Shown: piece by piece, positions 25,130-36,289 of the stretch
How positions within the stretch are numbered: position 1 is the first letter of the stretch
How the letters are laid out: the number at the start of each line of letters is the position of its first letter
Source of the DNA: Carya illinoinensis
Lineage: Eukaryota > Streptophyta > Magnoliopsida > Fagales > Juglandaceae
Direction: 5' to 3'
DNA length: 64,000 bases
Assembly (NCBI RefSeq): GCF_018687715.1
Contig: NC_056765.1
Coordinates: 12,948,001-13,012,000, forward strand
Made by a program: the position numbers and the translations under genes
Notes under the pieces: generated by a model
Databases searched by the model: none
What the model was told of the DNA's origin: nothing
Seen by the model: the letters and a program-made list of their open reading frames with translations, nothing else

Positions 25130-26320
25130 CCAGTAAGCACCTAGGCATTTGTTGGCGACAACCACATAGGGCTTCCCACTGAGGGCCCTTCCCCTCATCT
25201 CGGGTAGTGGTCCCTATTTGCTTCAGCACGATGGTCCCCGACCTTGAACGTTCTTGGGCTTACTCTTATGTTGAAACATCACTCTACCCTTCTTTTGTTG
25301 ATGGTCATTCTTACTTCCGCTTCAAGCCTGACTTCTTCTAGCAGATCGAGCTGTTTCTTGAGTCATTCGTTGTTGGACTCTTGTTTAAAGTGTTGTACCC
25401 CTGTAAGTAGGGATCCCAACTTTGACTAGCGGCACTGCCTCATGACCATAAGCAAGGGCAAATGGGGTTTCTCCCATTAGTGTCCTCAATGTGACCTAAT
25501 ATGCCAATAAAACTGTAGGGAGATCCTCTGCCCAAGCGCCCTTCTTGTTGTCCAGCTTTTTCTTGAATATCCCTATTAGAGTCTTGTTGGTCTCCTTCAC
25601 CTGCCTATTGGACTGTGGGTGCCTGAGGACAAGTAGCAAAATTTAATTCTTAAGTCCTGACACTAGTCTCGATAGTGGTCGGAGTTGAATTGTCTCTCGT
25701 TGTCTGAGATGATCCTGCCAAGGATGATGAACTTGCAGACAATGGTCTTCCACAGAAAGCGTATGATGTTGCTTGTCGTGATTGTCACCAATGTCTCTCT
25801 CTCTCTACCCACTTAGTAAAATAGTTTGCCACGACCACCATGAACTTTACCCCTCATTTGCTCGAGGTGAGAGGGCTCACCAGGTCTACTCCCTGTTGGG
25901 TGAAGGGCTAGGGCAAGGTGATTGATGTCAATTATTTCGGCGGGTGATGGGGCACCCTAGAATACTCTTGGCACCTTTTGCACTTCCGCACATATTCCTT
26001 AACATCCTTAAGGGCACATGGCCAATAGTACCCTGCGCACATCACTTTGTCTGCCAGCACCTTTCCTCCATAATAGTTACCGTAGATTCCTTCATATATC
26101 TCTGCTAACATGTATTGGGCCTCCTCGAACTAGATGCACCCTAGGGGGGGCGTGGAGTACTCCCTCCGATATAGGACATCGTCGACTATAGTGTATCGCC
26201 CTCCTCTATTCCTAATCTTCCTGGCTTCCCCTCTATGGTCGGGTACCTCGTTGGTGTCCAAATATTTGATAATGTCCAGCGCCCACTCCGGTGCTCTTGG
26301 TTCAACCTGCATTACCTCAA
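25130..26320 (-). pseudogene. Ty3/gypsy RNase H-integrase relic
   Basis: Read leftwards, it opens with the RNase H-integrase linker (WALDIIKYLDTNEVPDH, YTIVDDVLYRREYSTPPLGC). The integrase zinc region follows (MLAEIYEGIYGNYYGGK, CAGYYWPCALKDVKEYVRKC), where His positions of the HHCC finger read Tyr. The catalytic core has QGVDLVSPLTSS, VVVANYFTKWVE and IISDNERQFNSDHY. Beyond about 25640 it breaks into several frames. The style fits the Tat/Ogre group. The region to its right is unrelated, so the element is 5' truncated. Confidence 0.85.
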
Positions 26321-26339
26321 TTTCTAGAAAAAAAAGCTT

Positions 26340-27540
26340 GCAATTTTTCTAAAATGAGCTTCTAGTCCAAAATCATAGAAATAATATAAAGATATTCATC
26401 AGTGCCTTCACTGATGGTTTCAATGTGATAACCATTCCAAAAAATGTCTTTGAAATTTAGTTAATTTCTTCTAGACTTTGAGGAATACAAAATTGTGTTA
26501 TTTTTGGTAACATTATATTGATTCTTCCAGAGCTTTCAATTAGGTTCGATGAATCAGATATTATATTGATGTTGGCTTTATTTAAAGTTAAATATTGAAA
26601 AGAATTGTATGTGTAGTACAATTGTATGCTAGACACAAATCTTCACCAATCATCTTAGAATTGGTTAATGCATCAATAGAATCTATATCTCTTTATAAAT
26701 AACAATATGTACAAGATTTTATTAATGCAAAGGAAATTTTAACAAGATGTGTTAAGAGATTAAAATTTAAACATAATATAATACAGAGAAAATCAATTGT
26801 TATGGCGGCCATATGCTTCACTGATCAAAAGATGATTGTCCCCGTTAGGATCCACAAAGAAATCAGAAATCAATATGGGTTTGGTCTATCCCATTTGGAT
26901 TTCTAAGATTCATTCATAAGATGAGTCTAAGCATCAATGATCTATGATAGATAATTGTTGCCAAAAACATTGAGGGTAACGACTTTGACTTTGTAAGATT
27001 TGACATGATCTATAACAAATATATTAGAGTCTCAAGGTAATAACATGTTGTAAAACTAAAGGGAATCAGCAAGAAAATTAAAATATTGCAATATAGAAAA
27101 GAGTAGTAAGAATATTGAAAGATTACAATATAGACTTAACTTTTCAAGAATTCAATATCATTCACTACAATTCTTCTCATGTGTTTAGCTTGAGAATGGA
27201 TTCCTCCTTTCATAGGGAGCAAGAGGGCAAACCTACCATCATTAATGGAGGTAGTCAAAGTTTGTATACCCACCCTCATCTAAAGGGATTGGCACACCTA
27301 CCATGAGGTTGGATTAGAATTCTAATAGGTGGAGTCTTCATGGTCATCCACAAACATTTATGTATTTACAACACTATACCACTAATCTTCCACTCAAAAT
27401 GGTTTTCTGCAGGATACTCATTGTTAAAGCCTTTTAATTTCCAACACAAGGATGAAGTCATCAGCAAGATCTTATTATTCCAACGAAACAATCATATATA
27501 TTGTAAAACGAAGGATCCAAAGCAACAAGACTAACGATGG
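26340..27540 (-). other. Unassigned degenerate coding-like stretch
   Basis: AT-rich sequence. One minus-strand reading gives protein-like pieces interrupted by stops and a frameshift: SYKVKVVTLNVFGNNYLS, then THLMNES and KSKWDRPNP, then ILISDFFVDPNGDNHLLIS near 26840, and SGRINIMLPKITQFCIPQ near 26500. I cannot place these in a family. It could be a decayed transposon or a host-gene relic. From 27115 to 27540 the plus strand is more open (63 and 64 codons), but also unassigned. Confidence 0.3.
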
Positions 27541-27819
27541 CCCCAAATTAAGGCGGATTTAGGGGGCGCCAAATTACGAAACAAATATTTAAAATATATA
27601 TATATATATATTTAGAATAAGTATATCTTTTTAGGAGAATTTTAGAAATATATAGATTAGCTTTTTCTTACAATCTAATCCATAAATGACAAATCAAACA
27701 AAAATCTTGACCTTTTCTTAAGATTTTAAAATTTTGGCTCAAAACTTTTCTGTAAAGTAAAATCTTATAACAAATTAAAAAAACTCAATGCATGTAATCT
27801 CTGTATCCTTCGGAGCTAG

Positions 27820-30800
27820 TCCTCTTTAACGTGTAATAATTTTTTTTTCTTCTCTTTCTTTGGATTCCCATTTCTTATGCAATGAACCACATGATATTTT
27901 TTTTCTTCATTTTTGTTTTCTTCCCCGACAGCATCTCACTCACTCTCCACCACTCCCAATTACGCTCACCGTCTCTCTTGCCTTATCTTTCTTTCGATTT
28001 CCTACACGGTTTAGCAGTCGCCCAAGAGGACAAAGTCATTGCCTTAGACTCATGCCTATATCTATGCACGTTGTTGCATTGTGTATAACCAAGACCAGTA
28101 CCAGTTCAAAACCAACACCTTACTCTTGATCCATACTCCACTGCCATCAGCCTTTTCTCCTAGTCTAATGCGCCTCCACGCCGTGATAAGTCTCCGCTGC
28201 ACCAGAGCACCGCTGCTCTTCTTTGCCCCCATGGAACCACAATGCCAAACTATTACCGTTACAGAGAGATCTTCCATATCCTCTCAAATCAAGTTGGAAA
28301 GATTTATTCCGAAGATCAAATCCCTTAATTATAGGCAATGGATGTAGATAGAATATTTGAATGATTTGTATTTGATTTTGAATTATATAGATAATGGGCA
28401 ACGTGTATATGAAAACACTATTATAAATACAAAGCATCACCACCTAGATTAATTACGGTGGTTTTACAAAACCTTTACACAAACGGTTGAGGTTGAAGCC
28501 GTTGCAAGTCACCACAAGAAAACCCAGACCAGCCACCCTCTCCATACATGGTTTTGTCTTACACCACCACTAACCACCGAGACTACCTCCACGCCTTAGC
28601 TTCCATCTCACAGCCACCCACACACATGAAAACGTCACCACAAGCCACTAACCCCAAGTCCGATAACCCATACTCCTCAACCGTCCATCACAGTAAAGCT
28701 GCCTCACCATCACCGAAGGCCCTGTTTTCAAGCATCGAAACAGAGGAACTAGTTCCCCCACCATGAGCCATAAACCGCTGCCACACGTCGCCAGCCCCTC
28801 CATGTCGTCGCTACCTGAAAAGAAAGTGTCGTCGGGAACCTCACGCCACCCTAAGTGCCACTCTCTCTCGTTAACCTCTCTCCTCTCCTTCACGCCAAGC
28901 CCTCTCCCGGTGCTCTCTCTCTCTCATCACTCTTCCTCTCAGTCTCTCAGTCGTTTAGCCACGCCACCCACAGTCAATCCAACCCAACTCCGTCGTGCCC
29001 TGCCTTCTCCTTCACGGTGTCCCCTATTTTCGTTGGGTAAGCGGCCGCGCAAACCCTCTGGTTCTAAAATTATTTTTGCTGCTCTAGGCTGCTTTTAGGT
29101 TTGAGCGCTGCTACAAGGAAGCCCCTTGTAGCGCACTAAAAGCACGAATAGTGCCGAGTCGGATCAGTAAAGAAAAAACAAAATAAAACAACAAAATTAA
29201 AACCGAAGTTTCTTTAAGATTTCTGGCTTTTCTCCCTCCCCTGTTCAGCTCTTTTATCCTCTCGCCCAACTTCACGAAAATAAATAAAAATAAAAACTTA
29301 TCGTGCACTAACATGTGTAAGTGATTTGCAAATATATTTTTTCTTTTATAATCCGATATTAGATAGTAAAATATCGGATATTAAATTCTAACATATATTC
29401 TAATAATATGATATTACCTTCTTTGTATTTTGAAATTATTTAGATAGTAAAATAAGATGAGATGAGATCATTTTGAATAAAAATTAAAAAAAAAATTAAT
29501 ATCAAAAAAGAAATGCAAAGCAGCAGTTGGCCAAGATTTGCAATGTTTTTGTAAGTGTAAAAACAAAGCAGATGTGAGGATGGTCTAAAAACACATGAGG
29601 TAAGAGGGTAAATTAGACATTTTATAAGGTAGGTCATTTCGTGCTTTAAAAATGTCGTGCGTCCTAACATTTTTCTTTAGGTTTTCTGCTTGCTACATGC
29701 TAGTGTTAATAAGATTACAAAGAAGCCCTTAAAACCCTTGCAACATATCTCCTTTTGTAAGGTCTCCTTAACAATTTTGTGTTATTACGTTACTGTCCTT
29801 TAATAATTAAGTAGGCTGGGTTTATTTTTTCAAAACATCTACGTACAGTCGTCCCATGTAAACGGGGCGTAAACGGTTATACCACGTCAGCTAATATTTA
29901 TTTTTAAAAAAACACAAAAATGAAAAGCACAACAAGTTCTCCCGCTTTGCTTTGGTGCTCTGGGATTTTAGACAGCTTCCATCGAGCTTGTTTAGTGCTC
30001 TGGTCAGAAGCTGTCATCGTGTTGTTTTTTTAGATTAGTTGCATTTTGTTGGGGTCTTTGACTATTGCCTGGGTCATCTTCCGTGTGGGTCTTTGGCTTC
30101 ACGACATCAAGACACCTAGCAAAATGATGTGTCGACTCTCTCTATAAAGGGGAAGGGGTTAGGGTTAGGGCATTTCGGGATGAATAGGATTGGGGGTGGG
30201 CTAGGGTTAGGGTCGATTAGGGATTGGCGTCGTTCCGTGCATTCTATTTGCCAGTCATATTCATTCTGGTTTTTTAGCGATATTAAAGATTCCTTCACGG
30301 ATGCCCCATAGCTGCCGTCCCACCAAATGAAAGGATTTCCTTTTTTTTTTTTTTCTATAGGCCGAATACGCGCTTGTAAGGACGCTTCCAAACTTCTATT
30401 TCTACAAATGGAAACCCCCTCCTCATTTAGAGCGGCGGATCATCCGGATCAGGTGCCCTCAGGGGCGAAGGCAGCCTGTATTGTCCAGGGGCTGGACCTT
30501 TTGTTGAAAACGATGGTTCTGCTTATGAAGGGATTTCAAGTAATTGGACAGGAGAATCTGCATTAGGCAGACCTTTTGGCACTAGGAACCTAAGGGAAGA
30601 AGCTTCCTCCAAAGCCTTCGAAGTGCTTAGAGACCCACATATTGCTCCAATTGTACCCAAAGAAGAAGAATTGTAATAACCCCCGGAAGCATCCATCATC
30701 ATACATGTAGAGGCAATTGCCCTTACGGCAATAAAGTGAAAATAGACCGCATCGCGCACTAGACTGACCACTAAAATACTAAAAAAATATAAAATGAGAT

Positions 30801-32490
30801 GAATGATTAGCTTCAATTGAAAGGGCATCTTTCTCCTTCTACAAGAATCACTGTCTTCGACAAAGGGATGGAATTGTCGCCTTTGATAGAGGGATGGAAT
30901 CGTAGAGGGAGGGAATGAGAGAATGAGAAGATCAGAGAAGAGAGGAGAAGATGAGTGGAGACAAAAGAGGCGAAGTGTTTGGGCGAAGTGGAGTTGTGGT
31001 TGGGAGGATGGGTTTCGTAATCATGGGTTGCATACGCACCGTTTCATTAGTCATTAAGACACGTAGGACCCGACTACGAGCCATTTACCCCAACCGACTG
31101 CATTAAGCATTTTTCTTATTTTTTAGACTTGTGTTTGAGTTAAAATTAGATCAAGTGAATTATTAAGTGGATATTCATGGATTTGGGAAATGGAAATATG
31201 TTAGGATTATGAGAATTTTAGATTTCTTTAGGAAAAATAGGTTATTTTAGTATTTCAGGTTCAATTACGAAATACATGTTCAATTGAAAATTTATGAAAG
31301 CTACGTGACTATTTTATAAGTGATGGTTAGTATTTGTTTGGCACTGTTGTAGAAAATTTGTGAAAAGCTAAGAAGGACAGGTAAATGGAGTTCCTATACT
31401 AGACTTTGTATAAAAAAAAATAAAACGAGATTGATTTTAAAATATGTATGTTTGTTTTTTAAGAGAAATGTAAGCACAACCTCAATTATTTGTTTGGCAT
31501 TATTCATGAACTCTGTATGAAAGAGAAAGTATTTTTTGTCATAACTGGTGTAAACATAAGCTTATTTTTGGCATTCTATTTTTGAACTATGCAAAAAGAG
31601 CGAATATAAAAATTTGTGCATGATTATGTGAAAATGCTCTGGATTTATTTTGATCATGAAGATGATATGATTCTATTCAGTACTCTGTTTTGATAAGATG
31701 TGGTATCTGAAAACTTTTGGCATGACATTCTGATTCTGTATATGATTATATTTCTATTCTATTCTGACCTTAACATGGGTGTAAAACAGTAGCCTCTGTT
31801 TGGGTTGATACCAACTTTTCTGTATCCAATACACTCACTTTGGAAACAAAATGAATTTCTGCGTGATCTTTCATGTGTGTACACTCAAGACTCTAATAAT
31901 GAATAAGGGGAAGATTTCACATTCTGTTTATGCTCGGTTGGCCGCTAGGATTTATACAACCCCATCTCGGGGGTTAAGTATGGAATTCTATTATGATATG
32001 ATGCTCAGTTATGAAAACATGGAATTATATTCTAATATGATGCTCAATTATACTATGCCAAAAGACTTTTGAATAAAAAAAATATTTCTAAATATGCACT
32101 CTAATATTTTTGAAAAAATGTTTAGATTCTGTATTTTGAAAAATAAAAATATTTTTGTTCTTAATTCTAAACTCTGTAAATACTCATGTTTATTTACTAG
32201 GATATGTTCTCTATTTACTGAGTTGTCGATAACTCACCCCTTATCTTATAATATTTTTCAGATAATTTAAATATTTCAGCAAAGACTCAGGATTATGGAA
32301 CATGGATGAGATAATTTAAGCATAGTGGATTAAGTATAGAAGGTTTCTAGGAGTATTGGTGATTTTTCTTAAGTAATTTTTGTCGCATTCTAATGACTTT
32401 GTATTTTTACAGTCTTTATTTATATTGTTGGAATGTAAGTTAAGTAACAGGAAGTAACATCTCCGACCCCTCTAAGACCTGGGTATTATA
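27820..32490 (+). repeat. 5' LTR of a large gypsy element
   Basis: The right end is fixed by the PBS at 32493. The left end is inferred from similarity to the 3' LTR head at 35267: both share 'tgtaataattt...tcttctct', 'ggattccc', 'tttcttccccgacagcatctca' and 'actctc.accactc'. The first 10 or so bases are diverged, so the start is approximate. Internally there is a GC-rich leader (28450-29110). Near 31780-32250 there is a block typical of Del/Tekay LTRs ('ctcggttggccgctaggatt', 'ccccatctcgggggtt', 'gagttgtcgataactcacccc'). The length of about 4.7 kb is unusually long. Confidence 0.7.
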
Positions 32491-32504
32491 GTTGGTATCA
32501 GAGC
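32491..32504 (+). other. Primer-binding site (tRNA-iMet type)
   Basis: 'ttggtatcagagc' follows directly on the LTR end 'gggtattata', matching the initiator-Met tRNA 3' end used by many gypsy elements. Confidence 0.9.
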
Positions 32505-32603
32505 AAAATGCGAGTAGTAGGTAGACATTTTCACAAAACCTTCGTTAAGAGACAGACTAGGCACAATTAGAAGAGAAATAGAAATGTTATTATTAGAATA
32601 AGC

Positions 32604-33044
32604 TTACAAAAACTTAAGACTTTTAGCCTCATCTTTCAAGTGCTATTGCTCTTCATATATCAACATGCTATCCTTATCTAAAAAATTAGGCAGTCGAAAT
32701 GAAGAGACAAGTAGGGATTTTAAATCCTTATTCTTCTGCTTTAATTCTCCCATTTTTTTGTTAGACTCGTGAACAAGACATTGAAGTACAGAATTCTTCT
32801 CGTTAAACTTTTCAACCTCATGAATTCTAGATTACAATCATTGGAAAAATGCGACAATGGACGATGTGTATCAGGTACCAAGACCCGCAAGTTCATAAAT
32901 GGCATCATCATCTAACTTATTAGTCAAATCACTCACATGTTGCATCATGGCACCTATAGCAAATGCATAAATAACTTGTAACTGAGGGGTAGAATACCTC
33001 ATGTAGTGATCAATGGGATTGTTGAAGGAAGATTGCTAAACCAT
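32604..33044 (-). pseudogene. MAQQ-type antisense ORF, copy 1 (inside gypsy element)
   Basis: This is one of six copies of a small ORF of about 142 codons that I cannot assign to a known family. The minus-strand start is at 33044, and codon 3 (CAG in other copies) reads TAG. Recognisable conserved parts are HYMRYSTPQ, a LTNKLDDDAIYEL-like block, then 'L.HESNKK', and the C-terminal DEAKSLKFL. The C-terminal half is charged with Leu/Ile heptads, suggesting a coiled coil. A TATA-like box ('cttTATAAAAtc' on the minus strand, about 33137-33128) lies some 85-90 bp upstream. It sits between the PBS and gag, antisense to the host element. Confidence 0.7.
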
Positions 33045-33405
33045 CGCAAAAAGAGAAAAAGCTTAGAGAGTGAGAATGCAGATGGATTATGAAGATTTGA
33101 TGCGAAATAGATGAAACTCAAGACTGATTTTATAAAGATAGAAATTAGAACAAGACAAGTTATCATCTCTTCAAATCTTACTTAATAAAAAATTACAAGA
33201 TATGTTAGATACATATTATCAAAGGTTGTTCTGCAAAGCTAGCGAGATTAACCGAAGGCCCTATTTTTCTCATAAACGCTGAACCTCTATTGTTATATGC
33301 TGATATTGATTTTTTATTTAAACTCTATCTCATTCCAGCTCCTCTATTTGTGGTTGCAGGTCATGAGTATACCAGTTTGCAAATTTTTTCAACTCCCTTG
33401 TTTTC

Positions 33406-33714
33406 TTACTTTAACATTTTATTCTTTCTAGCTTTATTAGCAAGCCTTTGACACAACTTATATAATTGATTGTTAAGGCGATCAACATCACTCAGGTTTG
33501 CCAATAAACTCCAAGATAAGGTCATAACAAAGGCACCATATTGGACACTGAGCATTCTTGATTCTGCAACAATCTCATAATTAATCCTACCAAAAAAATG
33601 CATCTATGCTCCCATCGTGGTGTTGATAGCCTCATGAAAGAAAATTGGTAGTTGAGGCATAAAAGGTTCTTGATTTAAATCTGGAACATTAATTGAAGAA
33701 AGTTGCTCGGTCAT
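33406..33714 (-). pseudogene. Diverged paralogue of the MAQQ ORF, antisense
   Basis: It starts MTEQLSSINVPDLNQEP at 33714. One in-frame TAG follows TTMGA, then comes MHFFGRINYEIVAESRML and the tail LCQRLANKARKNKMLK. Placed without gaps against the 45806 copy, NYEIVAESRML lines up with DNEIIYELMSL. VDRLNNQL lines up with VEKLYENI, and KNKMLK with KIKVLK. The Y, S, L and K spacing holds over about 58 residues, with roughly a quarter identical. Overall layout also agrees: M-x-(E/Q)-Q start, Pro-rich stretch, then a coiled-coil tail. It lies in tandem with, and the same way round as, the copy at 32604-33044. Confidence 0.6.
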
Positions 33715-34128
33715 ACTATCATTCTAGATAAACAGAAACTAGGTCAAAGAGCAATATGAGAAAATGTTTTACATGTATCCTATGAGTAAGAATGATCCTT
33801 TAAATAAAGAATTAGAGCATTTCAAGTTTCTTGCAAATAAATAAAGAATTAAAGTATTTCAAGTTTCTTGCAAATCTCGCTTGATTTTCTTTTGGCACTT
33901 AGTCAACATTACAAGATAATGAAGATATGTCGGATGCCATCGCCGAAAGGCCATCTTACTAGCCCAAGAAAATGATTATTTGAGTTGGTAAAATATATGG
34001 TTGGAAATGGGAAAAACAAGAAAATCTCGATCTTGTTTTTATTTTTTTTAACTGGTATTTATACTTTGTTTATACATATATGTTGTTTTCTTTTCTTACA
34101 ACGTTTAATCAAGTGTAAATATTCCAGG

Positions 34129-35032
34129 ATGGCATCACGCTGCCAAGTTCAAAACCTTGAGGATTTGAACGAAAGCAATAATGAGAGAGATTGTACTTTC
34201 GAGCAATTTAATCATACTCATCCTCCCACATTTGATGGAAGGGGCGATTCAAATGCAATGGAAGATTAGATTCAAGACATGGAAGAAATATTTAGTGTCT
34301 TGGAATGCACAAATCAGCAAAAGGTATGATTCGCAGCCTTTAAATTGACTGGGGAAACAAAGAAGTGATGGAATTCTGAGAAAGCCATTAGCGAAGCTAA
34401 GGGGACAAGAGTAATCAGCTAGCCTAACTTTACACAAAAATTCTTTGACCATTTCTTTCCTACAGTAGACAGGGAAGCTAGAGCTCGAGAGTTCACCAAC
34501 TTGGTGCAAGGGACCATGACTGTGCACTAGTATGCTGCAAGATTTGCGGAATTGTCACACTTTGCCTCATACCTGATTCTTAATGAGGAAAAGAAGGCCA
34601 AAAAGGTTGAGAAGGGTTTGGATCATAGGATATATGAACAGGTGACGGTCCTTCAAATTCAGAATTTCTTTGAGTTGTTATAAAAAAAAAAGAATTTCTT
34701 TGAGTTAGTGCATAAGGCGATATTGGTTGAGCAAAATCTTGAGAGAAGTGCTGAGTTGCCAGGACAGAGAGCTACTCCCCAAGGATCCGCTAGTATGGAT
34801 CAAAGACCATGGAAGAAGAGAAATGAGGGCAACAACCCAAGTCAAAGGCAAATATAGGAATAGCAACCAAATAATCTCTATAAGTTTTGTAACTGTGCAC
34901 ACATGGAGGAGTGCAGAAGAGAGGTGGGGTCGTGTTTTTGATGCTGTAAAACTGGGCACTTCATTAGAGAATGCCCATTGGTATTGGAAGACAACAAGAA
35001 ACCCAACCCATCTCCAAGTCCCTGACAATTGA
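34129..35032 (+). pseudogene. Ty3/gypsy gag relic with CCHC knuckle
   Basis: It starts MASRCQVQNLEDLNESNN at 34129. The retrotransposon-gag domain reads HPPTFDGRGDSNAMED, MEEIFSVLECTNQQKV, NFTQKFFDHFFPTVDREA, REFTNLVQGTMTV, YAARFAELSHFA and EKGLDHRIYEQV. A basic linker leads to zinc-knuckle sequence near 34885-34975 (CNCAHMEEC, then CCKTGHFIRECPL). Nearly all stops fall where Trp or Gln is expected (TGG or CAG changed to TGA/TAG), pointing to C-to-T decay. No protease, RT or integrase follows: within about 230 bp comes the polypurine tract. Confidence 0.85.
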
Positions 35033-35253
35033 CACAGGGAAATAATCAATGTAAAATAGGATAGGCTCAGGTGTTTTCTATAATATCTAGAGATGATAAT
35101 GACGATAATGATTCTACCACAGCGAAATCTCATAGCCTCAAAGATTAAAGTTAGTTGTCAAAGTGTGCAATGGAAGCATGATTATTGGAAATATGATGGT
35201 TGACGCGATAACTGAGATTAGGAGCAACAAATTTAGGGGACGCAATATATTTT

Positions 35254-35266
35254 AAGAGGGGGAGAT
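35254..35266 (+). other. Polypurine tract
   Basis: 'aagagggggagat' lies immediately before TGTAACATCC, the standard 3' LTR junction of gypsy elements. Confidence 0.85.
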
Positions 35267-35593
35267 TGTAACATCCATGACCACATGTAATAATTTGTTT
35301 TTCTTCTCTTTTATCATTGGATTCCCTTTTCTTACGTCGTCGTGAATTGTGTGATATTTTCTTTTCTTCTTCTTTATTTTCTTCCCCGACAGCATCTCAT
35401 CTACTCTCAACCACTCTCAATTATTCCAAAATGATAGTTGAGAGTGGGTGAGAATAGGTGAGATGCTGTCGAGGAAAAAAACTAAGGAGGACAAAATATT
35501 TTCACACGGGGTTTACAACGTAAAGAAAGGAATCCAAATAAAGATAAAAATAAAAAATAAAAACATATAATCATGTGGGTCACGGATGTTACA
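35267..35593. repeat. Inverted duplicate of the LTR head (palindrome of about 327 bp)
   Basis: The left arm starts TGTAACATCCATGACCACATG and runs through 'ttcttccccgacagcatctcatctactctcaacc'. The right arm is its reverse complement, ending 'catgtgggtcacggatgttaca' at 35593. The two arms meet near 35431. The left arm is the 3' LTR head of the gypsy element at 27820. The right arm is the head of a minus-oriented LTR, and the remainder of a full LTR is missing on both sides. Confidence 0.8.
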
Positions 35594-35775
35594 AATCATG
35601 TGCGCCTAACATATCTTGTAATTTTTTACCAAGTAAAATTTGAAAAAATGATAGCTTGTCATGTTCTCATTTCTATCTCTATAAAATTAGTCTTAAGTTT
35701 CTTCTAATTCGAATAAAATCTTATTTACTCTGTAATCCATCTACATTCTCACTCTCTTAGGTTTTTCTTTTTGGG

Positions 35776-36215
35776 ATGGCTTAACAATCTTTTTCCAACA
35801 ATCTCCCTGATCACTATATGAGGTATTCAACACCTCAACCACCAGTTATTTATGTATCGGTCATAAGTGCCATGTGCAGCATGGGAGTGATTTGGCTAAT
35901 AAGTCAGATGATAATGCCGTTTATGAGCTTATGAGTCTCGGTACTCTATACTCATCGTCCATTGTCGTACTTTTCCGGCGACTGCAGTCCAAAACTCGTG
36001 CGGTTGAAAAGCTTAACGAGAAGATTTGCATACTTGAATGTCTTGTTCACGAGTCTAACAAAAAAATATGAGACTTAAAGCAGGAGAATAATGATTTAAA
36101 ATCCTTGCTCATCTCTTCATTTTGACTACCCAATCCTTTAGATAAGGATAACACACTGATATATGAAGAGCAATGAAGCTTAAAAAATAAGAATAAAAGT
36201 CTCAAGTTTTTGTAA
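35776..36215 (+). pseudogene. MAQQ-type ORF, copy 2
   Basis: It starts ATGGCTTAACAATC, with codon 3 changed to TAA. Then come NNLPDHYMRYSTPQPPVIY and a frameshift after 'ataagtgccatgtgc'. Conserved parts follow: LANKSDDNAVYELMSLGTL, VEKLNEKICILECLVHES, and a final SLKFL-type end at 36215. A TATA box 'ctataaaa' at 35689-35696 precedes the start by about 85 bp. Downstream, the sequence is the reverse complement of LTR segments at 31320-32060, so relative to that minus-oriented element fragment the ORF is again antisense. No known family recognised. Confidence 0.7.
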
Positions 36216-36289
36216 GCTTATTTTAATAATATCATTTATGTTCCTTTTCTAATTGTGTCTTGTCTGTCTCCTATAGGAGATTTTGTGAA

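Noticed and set aside
26340..27080. Possible viral relic
   Set aside because: No diagnostic domain (movement protein, coat or RT motif) could be confirmed, so it is left unassigned.
30150..30225. 'ggttagggttaggg' repeats, telomere-like
   Set aside because: Only two or three short TTAGGG-like runs. The plant telomere unit is TTTAGGG, and the stretch lies inside a gypsy LTR.
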